A program made the translations under genes and the position numbers. A stretch of DNA of 64,000 nt, taken from NCBI RefSeq assembly GCF_001636315.1, contig NZ_KV440949.1:5102084-5166083 (forward strand). The letters run 5' to 3'. Shown here piece after piece: positions 49,824-57,789 of the stretch. Below the pieces are notes generated by a model. It saw only the letters and a program-made list of their open reading frames with translations. It had not been told where the DNA came from and ran no database searches. This DNA comes from Neobacillus mesonae (lineage in GTDB: Bacteria; Bacillota; Bacilli; Bacillales; Cytobacillaceae). Within the stretch, counting starts at the first letter, position 1; each line of letters opens with the position of its first letter.

Positions 49824-50978
49824 CTAGTTCGTGGAAATTACCTTGGGCCGAAACAACAGAAATAGAACAAAGGCCACGATCGTAATAATCGCACCAGAGA
49901 TATACGGAAAGCCAATCGAGATTGAAAACAGCCAGCCCCCGAGCGGCGGACCAATAATCCGTCCTAAAGAATCGAAGGAAGATAACAGTCCTGTTGAACT
50001 TCCATGACCAGTAGTAGATGTTTTCGTTAACAGGGAAGAAACACTTGGTCGAATGACGCCGTTTCCTAGTCCAAAAATCGTTAAATAAATCGCGGCGGTG
50101 GTAAAGTTATGTACGAGTAAAATTAGCCCGAAACCAATCGCCGAAACAATCATCCCGCCTTGAATAACGACATTTTCCCCATATTTCTTCGTCCATTTTC
50201 CAACTAAGCCACCTTGAACAATCGCGCTGCCAAAGCCCATAATCATGAAAATATAACCAAGCTGTACGGATCCAAGTCCTGCTTTTTTTGCGGCAAAATA
50301 AGCGAATGTTGCTTCCAAACCTGAAAGGGATAAGGATATAAATAATTGCACAATGAATAACACCGAGCTCGTCCCACTAAACGCACTCCAAAACGATGTC
50401 TTCTTATTCTCGGAATTGCTTTTTCCATGTTTGGATTCCTTTAATAAAATCATAACTAGAAACAAAGTGATAAATGATGAGGCACTGGCAATATAGAATG
50501 GCATACTTAAGCTAATCTTCGAAAAGATTCCGCCTATTGCTGGTCCAAATACAAAGCCTAACCCTGTTGCCGCACCGACAATCCCCATTCCTTTTCCACG
50601 GTTTTCTTCAGTCGTGATATCAGCAACATAGGCCATCGCGGTCGGCATATTGGCGGACGAAAGAATTCCGCCTATAATTCTAGCGACAAATAGCATCCAA
50701 AGTTGAGTAGAAATCGCTTGGATAAAAAAAGATAGTGCCAATCCTGCGATTCCAATCATCATCACCGGTTTTCGTCCAATTCGGTCAGAAACCCGTCCCC
50801 AAATTGGAGCAAAGATGAGCTGCATAAGAGAATATACGGACATGAGCAGGCCAAGTTCCGTCGGATTTGCCCCGATTTCTTCAGCGTAAAACGGCAGTAC
50901 GGGAATAATTATACCGAAGCCCACCATTACCAAAAACATGACCACAAATAAAATCGGTAAAGCTGATTTTGTCTGCAA
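49824..50978 (-). CDS. MFS exporter, DHA1 type
   Basis: A 384-residue twelve-helix transporter of the TetA/BlT/NorA group: GFGIIIPVLPFYAEEIGANP in helix 1, the motif-A loop WGRVSDRIGRKPVM, and motif C GAATGLGFVFGPAIGG. It exports hydrophobic drugs or metabolites. TTG 50978 follows AAGGAGGGATC. No regulator adjacent. Confidence 0.88.
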   Translation of the reverse strand: MQTKSALPILFVVMFLVMVGFGIIIPVLPFYAEEIGANPTELGLLMSVYSLMQLIFAPIWGRVSDRIGRKPVMMIGIAGLALSFFIQAISTQLWMLFVARIIGGILSSANMPTAMAYVADITTEENRGKGMGIVGAATGLGFVFGPAIGGIFSKISLSMPFYIASASSFITLFLVMILLKESKHGKSNSENKKTSFWSAFSGTSSVLFIVQLFISLSLSGLEATFAYFAAKKAGLGSVQLGYIFMIMGFGSAIVQGGLVGKWTKKYGENVVIQGGMIVSAIGFGLILLVHNFTTAAIYLTIFGLGNGVIRPSVSSLLTKTSTTGHGSSTGLLSSFDSLGRIIGPPLGGWLFSISIGFPYISGAIITIVAFVLFLLFRPKVISTN

Positions 50979-51168
50979 GGGAAGATCCCTCCTTAAAAAA
51001 ATACTAATAGATAACTATACACTTCTTTTAAAAGCCCATTTATAATTATCACCTAGCTTGCCAGGACTATGCAACCCCGAAAACTTAGTTGCTTATATTA
51101 TAGCCGTATAAAACATACAAATGTGGTAAGAGACAAATTAGACAAGGGGTCCGTACATTTATGCATGA

Positions 51169-51351
51169 AATCATAAAGGTATTTTCATCAATTTAATCAG
51201 TGATATTGACAACAAGTTAATATTAGGGACTGTTTTAAGAAGGTATTCCCATCTAAATATCACCTTTCTAGCTGTCATTGTACTAACCATCATTGTGGTG
51301 ATAACCGGCCTTATTTCCTATTTAAACTACCGCCGGATTACAATTAGGTAA
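51169..51351 (+). pseudogene. possible 3' remnant of a membrane protein gene
   Basis: A 60-codon open stretch without a usable start codon ends at TAA 51349. It reads DNKLILGTVLRRYSHLNITF and then a hydrophobic helix and a short basic tail (NYRRITIR). It looks like the last membrane helix of a permease whose 5' part is missing. It could be chance. Confidence 0.3.
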
Positions 51352-51381
51352 AAAGGGCTCCAATTTGTATTGGAACCCTTT
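51347..51381 (-). terminator. terminator of the ABC-F gene
   Basis: AAAGGGTTCCAA and TTGGAGCCCTTT on the minus strand, followed by TTACC; T run short. Confidence 0.7.
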
Positions 51382-51386
51382 CCTAA

Positions 51387-52937
51387 TTAATTCGCATTCG
51401 CCCATTCTTCCACATTCCAAACCTTCGTCACCCAATCCTCATAAAAGTCCGGTTCGTGGCAGACGAGAACAACCGTTCCTTTATATGATTTTAATGCTCG
51501 TTTTAATTCTGCCTTGGCATCGATATCAAGATGGTTTGTCGGTTCGTCGAATAAGATCCAGTTGCTTTCCGTCATCATCAGCTTGCAGAGCCGCACCTTA
51601 GCTTGCTCGCCTCCGCTCAACTGACTCAATGGGCGGGAAATGTGTTCGTTCTTTAAACCGCAACGTGCGAGAGCAGCTCGTACCTGATGCTGATCCATAT
51701 GCGGGAAGGCATTCCAAACATCATCAATCGGTGTGATATTCTCAGCTTTTACTTCTTGCTCGAAATAAGAAGGGAATAGAAAGTCACCGTGTTCTATTTT
51801 TCCGCCGAGAGGATCAATTTTTCCAAGCATGGTTTTTAGCAATGTTGATTTACCGACCCCGTTGCAGCCAATAATGGCGACTTTTTCCCCGCGCTCAAGT
51901 GTCATATCCATTTTCGGAAGAAGCGGGTGGGAGTAGCCGATTTGCAGTCCCTCAGCTTCAAAAACGTAGCGGCTGCTGCTGCGGGATTCCTTAAATTCAA
52001 AGGTTGGCTTCAAAGCAGTTTCTGGACGGTCAATCCGCTCCATGCGGTCTAACTGCTTTTGCCGGCTTTTAGCACGGCCGGTTGTGGAGTAACGGGCCTT
52101 ATTTCGGGCTATGAAATCCTCTTGTTTCTTGATGAAATCCTTCTGCTTTTCATAGGCGTTAATATGCTGATTTTTTGTAATTTCCGCTAGCTCAAGGAAT
52201 TTCTCATAGCTCGCCGTGTAGCGGGTAAGTTTTGAGAACTCTAAATGAAAAATTACGTTTGATACTTGGTTCATAAACTCGGTATCATGCGAAATTAAAA
52301 GAAATGCATATGGGTAATCCTTTAAATAGGATGCCAGCCAGCGAATATGTTCGACATCCAGATAGTTTGTTGGCTCGTCGAGAAGTAATACTTTTGGCTG
52401 CTCCAGAAGAAGCTTTGCCAGGAGTACCTTTGTCCGCTGACCGCCGCTTAGCGCTGCGACATCCCGGTCCAAACCAATGGCATCAAGCCCAAGGCCTCTT
52501 GCTGCTTCTTCAATCTTAATATCTAATTCATAGAAACCGCCAGCATCTAGGGCATCTTGAATTTCTCCCATTTTTTCAAGCAGAACCTCAAGTTCTTCTG
52601 GTGAGGCATCAGCCATCTGGGCTGCCACTTCATTTAATTCTTTTTCTTTCTCAAACAAAGGAAGAAAAGCGTCGCGAAGTACATCACGCATCGTTTTTCC
52701 TGGAGTCAAGACAGTATGCTGATCAAGGTAACCGTAATGAACACTAGGCGTCCATTCCACACGGCCGCTATCGTGAATCAGCTGTCCAGTTATAATATTC
52801 ATTAGTGTCGATTTACCAACACCGTTAGCTCCAACAAGACCAATATGATCCTCAGCCAATAAACGGAAGGAGACGTTTTTAAACAACGTTCGATCCCCAA
52901 ATGTATGTGATAAATTTTCTACATTTAATAAGCTCAT
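51387..52937 (-). CDS. ABC-F family ATPase (YfmM/YkpA-like)
   Basis: A 516-residue soluble protein with two ABC domains and no membrane helices. Walker A motifs are GANGVGKST and GCNGVGKST; signatures LSGGQRTK and LSGGEQAK; Walker B LLLDEPTNYLD and ILFDEPTNHLD. The linker (KQKDFIKKQEDFIARNKARY) is the helical P-site interaction motif region. ABC-F proteins act on the ribosomal E site to resolve stalled states; length and lack of long C-terminal extension suggest a housekeeping rather than antibiotic-resistance type. Confidence 0.92.
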   Translation of the reverse strand: MSLLNVENLSHTFGDRTLFKNVSFRLLAEDHIGLVGANGVGKSTLMNIITGQLIHDSGRVEWTPSVHYGYLDQHTVLTPGKTMRDVLRDAFLPLFEKEKELNEVAAQMADASPEELEVLLEKMGEIQDALDAGGFYELDIKIEEAARGLGLDAIGLDRDVAALSGGQRTKVLLAKLLLEQPKVLLLDEPTNYLDVEHIRWLASYLKDYPYAFLLISHDTEFMNQVSNVIFHLEFSKLTRYTASYEKFLELAEITKNQHINAYEKQKDFIKKQEDFIARNKARYSTTGRAKSRQKQLDRMERIDRPETALKPTFEFKESRSSSRYVFEAEGLQIGYSHPLLPKMDMTLERGEKVAIIGCNGVGKSTLLKTMLGKIDPLGGKIEHGDFLFPSYFEQEVKAENITPIDDVWNAFPHMDQHQVRAALARCGLKNEHISRPLSQLSGGEQAKVRLCKLMMTESNWILFDEPTNHLDIDAKAELKRALKSYKGTVVLVCHEPDFYEDWVTKVWNVEEWANAN

Positions 52938-53104
52938 TTTTTCTTCCTATTCCTCGCTTTACTCAAAAGTCAATCATTCTTTCATCATACTAAAATTTTG
53001 AAACTTCGACTAGATTTTTTCGCGGAAAAAATATTGGGAATTCAAATGGATGAATAAGTTTTCTAGTGTTTAGGGAAAGTTAAAGAAAAAAAGGATAAAA
53101 ATTT

Positions 53105-53581
53105 ATGATCGGATTAATCGTCGCGATTCTTGTTTTTAACTTCATAGCCTTTAGGACCAATAAACTTCTATCGGCCAATCAAATTGTTCATATTTGGACA
53201 TTTTCAATTGCTTTGCAAACGAGCTTTGACATGTATATGGAGTGTAAATATCAAGGTTATTGGTATTTTAAGAAGGAAATTGAATTTTTAGGGCTGCTTC
53301 CACACTTATTTTTAATTCCTCCGGTAAATATCATTTTTTTAAATTGGTTTCCGTATAAAGCCAAACGGTCCAAACAAATTATGTATCTTGCCGGGTTCGT
53401 AATCGCCATACTGATGTATGAGGTGATAACCCTGCTCCCGGAACCATGGGGGTATTTTCATTATGGTTGGTGGGGGCTTTGGCATACAGCCATTATCGAT
53501 CCTTTGTTATTAATTATTTTATTACGATATTATAAATGGATATGCCGTTTGGAAAAAACAGCTGTTTTGAATGGTAAATAA
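53105..53581 (+). CDS. CBO0543 family membrane protein
   Basis: A 158-residue protein with about five helices. WTFSIALQTSFDMYMECKYQ, a central NWFPYKAK and WGYFHYGWWGLWH match the CBO0543 family of Firmicutes, of unknown role. The spacing between the upstream GGAAAGTTAAAG and the ATG is long. Confidence 0.75.
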   Translation: MIGLIVAILVFNFIAFRTNKLLSANQIVHIWTFSIALQTSFDMYMECKYQGYWYFKKEIEFLGLLPHLFLIPPVNIIFLNWFPYKAKRSKQIMYLAGFVIAILMYEVITLLPEPWGYFHYGWWGLWHTAIIDPLLLIILLRYYKWICRLEKTAVLNGK

Positions 53582-53671
53582 CTATATTTTTCGCTTCTAG
53601 TATAGCCGTTTAAACAATTGGCTGCGCTTGTACATATGATATAAAAATAAACAAGAAAGGAGGAATGATGA

Positions 53672-53854
53672 TTGGCACGAACTCCATTTGGGGTAAATAT
53701 TGGCACTATTTCCGGTGGGATTGTGAATTTTGATGGGGCAGTTGCCATTGCTCCGATTGAGGTTTCAAAATCGGTATCAGGTTCAGGTGGAGGAAATTCC
53801 GGCTTAATTATAGTCACCACTAACGGAACTAGCACTACTATCAAGAAGCCATAG
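53672..53854 (+). CDS. GerPA/GerPF-like spore germination protein
   Basis: A 60-residue protein whose middle (GGIVNFDGAVAIAPIEVSKS, then SGSGGGNSG) matches the GerPA/GerPF family needed for nutrient germinants to cross the coat. TTG 53672 follows AAGGAGGA. It is alone here rather than in a gerPABCDEF operon, so it is probably a YpzD-like stand-alone paralogue expressed late in sporulation. Confidence 0.8.
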   Translation: MARTPFGVNIGTISGGIVNFDGAVAIAPIEVSKSVSGSGGGNSGLIIVTTNGTSTTIKKP

Positions 53855-53861
53855 AAATAAA

Positions 53862-53895
53862 AGTAGACGGAGCCTTATGCCAGCTCCGTCTACAT
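53862..53895 (-). terminator. terminator of xpt-pbuX
   Basis: GTAGACGGAGC and GCTCCGTCTAC, followed on the minus strand by TTTTATTT. Confidence 0.85.
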
Positions 53896-53904
53896 TAATT
53901 GTTA

Positions 53905-55215
53905 TTAAGATACTTTAAGAGATTGTTCAGGCTGCTGTTTCATTTGTTTAACCGGTTTTATTACGTTAAAGACAATATTCAGAAAGATAGCTGTTAAACT
54001 TCCGGCAACAATCCCGCTGTTTGTGAAAATTTTTACACTTTCAGGAAGCGCATCAAATAAATTGGGGACGGTAGTAACGCCTAAGCCAACACCAACAGAG
54101 CAAGCAATGATTAATAAATTTTCCTGTGATGAAAAGTCCACTTTGCTCAGCATTTTAATACCTGAAGCAATCACCATACCAAACATCGCTACCATCGCAC
54201 CACCAAGCACCGCAGTCGGGATGACGGTTGTTAAGGCGCCGATTTTTGGCAAAAAGCCTAGAAAAACAAGCATGCCGCCCATAAAATAAATTACACTTTT
54301 GTCCTTAACACCAGAGAATTGCACTAAACCTACGTTTTGAGAATAGGTAGTGTAAGGGAAGGAGTTAAAGAACGCTCCAATAACACTTGCTAATCCTTCT
54401 GCACGGTAACCTTTGACTAGATCTTGTTCACTTAATTTACGACCGGTTATATCCGCAAGAGCAAAATAAACCCCAGAGGATTCAACAAGACTAACAATCG
54501 CCACAAGCGTCATCGTAAGAATTGGCGCCAGGTCAAATGTAGGTGCAGCAAAATGCAATGGCGTCACCATATGGAACCATGATGCATCGTTGACAGATGT
54601 AAAATCAACTTTTCCCATGAACGCTGCGGCAATGGTACCAGCGATTAAGCCGAGTAAAATGGAAATGGCACGAATAAATCCTTTAAAGAAACGGTATAAA
54701 ACAATAATAAATAATAATGTTCCAAATGCTAAAGCGATATTAGAAACAGCACCGAAATCAGGGCTTCCTTGGCCGCCAGCAACATTGTTCATCGCCACGG
54801 GGATAAGGGTCGTTCCAATAATTGTGACAACAGATCCAGTAACAACCGGAGGGAAGAAGCGAATCAATTTCCCGAAATATTTCGCAATCAAAACAACGAT
54901 GATGCCTGAAACTAGAATCGATCCGTAAATGGATGAAAGTCCGTATTGCTCGCCAATCTTAATAATGGGTCCTACAGCGGTGAACGTACAGCCAAGAACA
55001 ATTGGCAGGCCAATCCCAAAGAACCGATTCTGCCAAACCTGCAAGAGGGTTGCAATCCCACTTGTTAAAATATCTAGTGAAACTAAAAAGGCTAATTGTT
55101 CATTCGTAAAATTCAGAGATTTACCGATAATTAAGGGAACAATAACAGCTCCGGCATACATTGCTAAAACATGCTGAATCCCAAGAGAAGCGGTTTTAAA
55201 TGGATGTTGTTTCAT
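53905..55215 (-). CDS. pbuX: xanthine permease
   Basis: A 436-residue NCS2-family nucleobase permease with about 14 helices. The family motifs QHVLAMYAGAVIVPLI and the QNVGLVQFSG loop with its Gln-Asn are present. It imports xanthine by cation symport. It overlaps the stop of xpt by one base, and the two are controlled by the guanine riboswitch at 55999-56071. Confidence 0.93.
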   Translation of the reverse strand: MKQHPFKTASLGIQHVLAMYAGAVIVPLIIGKSLNFTNEQLAFLVSLDILTSGIATLLQVWQNRFFGIGLPIVLGCTFTAVGPIIKIGEQYGLSSIYGSILVSGIIVVLIAKYFGKLIRFFPPVVTGSVVTIIGTTLIPVAMNNVAGGQGSPDFGAVSNIALAFGTLLFIIVLYRFFKGFIRAISILLGLIAGTIAAAFMGKVDFTSVNDASWFHMVTPLHFAAPTFDLAPILTMTLVAIVSLVESSGVYFALADITGRKLSEQDLVKGYRAEGLASVIGAFFNSFPYTTYSQNVGLVQFSGVKDKSVIYFMGGMLVFLGFLPKIGALTTVIPTAVLGGAMVAMFGMVIASGIKMLSKVDFSSQENLLIIACSVGVGLGVTTVPNLFDALPESVKIFTNSGIVAGSLTAIFLNIVFNVIKPVKQMKQQPEQSLKVS

Positions 55216-55808
55216 TAGATCAATTCCTCCGCTTTTTCATGTTTAAAAATCACTTTACCATTGGAAAGGGCGGCGATTTGCGCCAATGATTCCACTCTAA
55301 TGCCAAGCTCCTTCAATTTTTCAGCACCATCCTGGAAGGACTTCTCAATAACAATTCCTATCCCCGCTACATGAGCTCCACTCTTCTTCACAATCTCGAT
55401 TAATCCAAGTGCCGCCTGCCCATTTGCTAAAAAATCATCGATAATTAAAACATTGTCATCTTCGTTCACATATTTTTTTGAAATAGAAATCTCGTTTGTT
55501 TCGTTTTTTGTAAAAGAATGTACTGAAGCAGTAAGCAGCCCTTCAGATAATGTCAGTGATTTTCTTTTTCTGGCAAAAACTACCGGAACGTTTAAATATA
55601 ACCCGGCCATTACCGCTGGGGCAATCCCCGAAGACTCAATCGTAACGATTTTAGTAATACTTTCATTTGAAAATCGGCTGGCAAATTCCTTTCCAATTTC
55701 CTGCATTAATTTAGGATCAATCTGGTGGTTTAAGAATGAATCCACTTTTAACACATGCTCGGATAATGCTTGACCATCTTGTTTAATTCTTTCTTCTAAT
55801 AGTTCCAT
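55215..55808 (-). CDS. xpt: xanthine phosphoribosyltransferase
   Basis: A 197-residue type I PRTase that turns xanthine and PRPP into XMP for salvage. The PRPP loop is VLIIDDFLANGQAA, and VFARKRKSLTL is also characteristic. ATG 55808 (MELLEERIKQDG) has GGAGGTTAAT upstream; the frame runs four codons further back to a TTG that overlaps that site. First gene of xpt-pbuX. Confidence 0.95.
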   Translation of the reverse strand: MELLEERIKQDGQALSEHVLKVDSFLNHQIDPKLMQEIGKEFASRFSNESITKIVTIESSGIAPAVMAGLYLNVPVVFARKRKSLTLSEGLLTASVHSFTKNETNEISISKKYVNEDDNVLIIDDFLANGQAALGLIEIVKKSGAHVAGIGIVIEKSFQDGAEKLKELGIRVESLAQIAALSNGKVIFKHEKAEELI

Positions 55809-55876
55809 ATTAACCTCCAAAAGTTTTGCTGTTGTAGAAACCTTTAGTTACAGCACATATAAACATTTATCATGTA

Positions 55877-56071
55877 CAAAAAAAGCCCAAAGGTATTGCT
55901 TCACTACAAAATTGAGTGAGGCAATGACCTTCGGGCTTTATCCGAAAGGAATAGGAAGGAAGACCGCTGAAAAAATAATTCAACGGAATTTTCATTACCC
56001 ACTCATAGTCGGATTGTTAACGGCAATCCGGTAGAAACTTGCGAGCCATATTCCCGCGATTATATGAGTGA
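55877..56071 (-). promoter_or_regulatory. guanine riboswitch of xpt-pbuX with terminator
   Basis: Reading the minus strand, the aptamer (56071 down to about 55999) has P1 CACTCAT/ATGAGTG, the J1/2 ATATAATC, the conserved AAGTTTCTACC and GACTATG. The C in GACTATG marks guanine/hypoxanthine rather than adenine specificity. The expression platform is a long terminator, AAAGCCCGAAGGT against ACCTTTGGGCTTT (55877-55940). Confidence 0.95.
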
Positions 56072-56093
56072 AACATATGAATTTGATATCCAC

Positions 56094-56122
56094 ATTATAA
56101 AACCCGATGAAGCGTAAATCAA
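56094..56122 (-). promoter_or_regulatory. sigma-A promoter of xpt-pbuX
   Basis: On the minus strand TTGATT (56117-56122), a 17-bp spacer and TATAAT (56094-56099), just upstream of the riboswitch. Confidence 0.8.
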
Positions 56123-56296
56123 TCCTTTTTTAGCAAAAAACGAATGCAGACTTTTAAAAAGATGGTTTTGTTCGTGTTTTGCAAACATTTTCAATATTGA
56201 TAGAATGCGGTTTAAAGAACGATTGAATACCCATTCATTTTTGTGTAAAATAAAAATATAGTTTGTTCTGAAAATTCTAAACGAAGAGGTGTTGTT

Positions 56297-57295
56297 ATGA
56301 ATAAATCAATTCCCGGTACCTGGTTAGAACAATTACGATTGCCCGTCATTGCTGCCCCGATGTTTTTGGTGTCAGGCACCGAATTAGTAAAAGCTTGCTG
56401 TTTGAATGGTGTCATCGGATCTTTTCCGGCACCGAACGCTCGGCCGATAGAAGTTCTTGATCAATGGATGGGAAGATTGAATGAAGAATTACAAGAAGCT
56501 CGAGCGCAGGAACCTAGCCGTAAGATTGCGCCGTGGGCGATGAACATGGTGGTACATAGTTCCTACAGTCGTCTTCAAGAAGAGTTAGTCTTAATAAAGA
56601 AACATCAGCCGCAATTAGTGATTACATCATTAGGGAGTCCGAAGCAGGTTGTCGAAATTGTTCATGAATATGGTGGTCTTGTATTTTCCGATGTGAGTGA
56701 TGTGAAATTTGCAAGAAAAGCAGCTGAAGCTGGGGTGGATGGGCTGATTTTGGTAGCCAGCGGTGCAGGCGGGCATGCCGGACAAATTAATGGTTTTGCG
56801 TTTGTTGATACGGTTCGCAGCTTCTGGAACGGGATTATCGTGTTAGCCGGATCGATTTCCACAGGAAAGGGGATACTGGCCGCGCAAGCAGCCGGTGCCG
56901 ATCTCGCTTATATGGGCACACGGTTTATTGTGGCAACAGAGAGTATGGCTAATGATGAATATCGAGAAATGCTGGTTAACGCAACACAAGAGGATATCAT
57001 TTTAACCGATGCTTTTTCTGGCGTAAATGCCAATATGCTGAAACCTAGTATCAGGAAGGCAGGGCTTGATCCTGAGACATTAGTACGTAAAGAGAAAGTA
57101 GATTTCAATGATATGCAAAGGGACACGAACGCAAAGGCCTGGCGCGATATTTGGTCCGCGGGCCATGGAGTCGGAGCGATTGACTCAATCGAATCTGCCG
57201 CAGATATAATTTTTCGGTTAGAGGATGAATATAAAAGGGCTTTAGAAACAATCAATCAAAACGCGGCAAGAATAATTGGGATTCAAGCTAAATAA
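56297..57295 (+). CDS. nitronate monooxygenase-like flavoprotein (paralogue 2)
   Basis: A 332-residue NMO-family TIM barrel of a different branch from the one at 33303. VIAAPMFLVSGTELVKACCL opens it, ASGAGGHAG holds the catalytic His and LAGSISTGKGILAA and GTRFIVATES bind FMN. An exact copy of the dispersed 13-mer GGTGTCAGGCACC (56368-56380) encodes V-S-G-T in the first strand-loop. ATG 56297 follows GAAGAGGTG. Activity on nitronates is inferred. Confidence 0.87.
   Translation: MNKSIPGTWLEQLRLPVIAAPMFLVSGTELVKACCLNGVIGSFPAPNARPIEVLDQWMGRLNEELQEARAQEPSRKIAPWAMNMVVHSSYSRLQEELVLIKKHQPQLVITSLGSPKQVVEIVHEYGGLVFSDVSDVKFARKAAEAGVDGLILVASGAGGHAGQINGFAFVDTVRSFWNGIIVLAGSISTGKGILAAQAAGADLAYMGTRFIVATESMANDEYREMLVNATQEDIILTDAFSGVNANMLKPSIRKAGLDPETLVRKEKVDFNDMQRDTNAKAWRDIWSAGHGVGAIDSIESAADIIFRLEDEYKRALETINQNAARIIGIQAK
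56368..56380 (+). repeat. GGTGTCAGGCACC inside a conserved coding region
   Basis: Exact 13-mer in frame (V-S-G-T) within the NMO gene. The family usually has VSGPEL or VSGVEL here, so it may be coincidence. Confidence 0.5.
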
Positions 57296-57304
57296 CGAAG
57301 TGAC

Positions 57305-57337
57305 GGAGGCAGTCTAATTTTTAGGCTGCTTTTTCTT
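57305..57337 (+). terminator. Rho-independent terminator
   Basis: GCAGTCTAA and TTAGGCTGC followed by TTTTTC, after the NMO gene. Confidence 0.75.
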
Positions 57338-57349
57338 ATTTGTGGTGTA

Positions 57350-57559
57350 GGCGGGTAAAATTTTTAAATTGACGGGTAAATCCCGTATTTAGACGGGTAA
57401 AATCAATTAATTGACGGGTAAATCCCAAATTCAGACGGGTAAATTCGGAAATCGAGTAGAGATTAAGATAATCGAAGGGTAAAAACAAAAAAGTGATGGG
57501 TAAAATCGAAAAGTTGACGGGTAAATCTCCTTATTCAGCGGATAAACAAAATAATCAAA
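57350..57559 (+). repeat. array C: ten ~21-bp repeats with A/B alternation
   Basis: Units start at 57350, 57371, 57392, 57413, 57434, 57454, 57474, 57495, 57516 and 57538: steps of 21 except two of 20 and one of 22. The core is GACGGGTAAA; the last unit reads GCGGATAAAC and the sixth is decayed. Units alternate between GGGTAAAAT-N6-TT and GGGTAAATCCC-type endings. It lies between an NMO terminator and the kbl promoter. Confidence 0.88.
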
Positions 57560-57633
57560 CTGAAAAATGAGGCATTTACAACCGTTAAAATGGGATAACC
57601 TAATAAATGAAAAAAATTTGCAAATTTGTCCTC

Positions 57634-57732
57634 TTGACATGAACATTTTTAAAATAATATGATAAAGTATAAGTAAGAAATCCTTATATATTGCGGTTTT
57701 TTGAAAAAGAAACTGTCCGCCTGAGGTGGACA
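57634..57732 (+). promoter_or_regulatory. promoter and leader hairpin of kbl-tdh
   Basis: TTGACA (57634-57639), an 18-bp spacer and TATGAT (57658-57663). In the ~120-nt leader, TGTCCGCC and GGTGGACA (57714-57732) form a hairpin. No known riboswitch class fits. Confidence 0.55.
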
Positions 57733-57789
57733 ATTGTTCTTTTGGCAACGACACAATGGAGTACATAGAGAAAAAAGGAGGATTTGACC

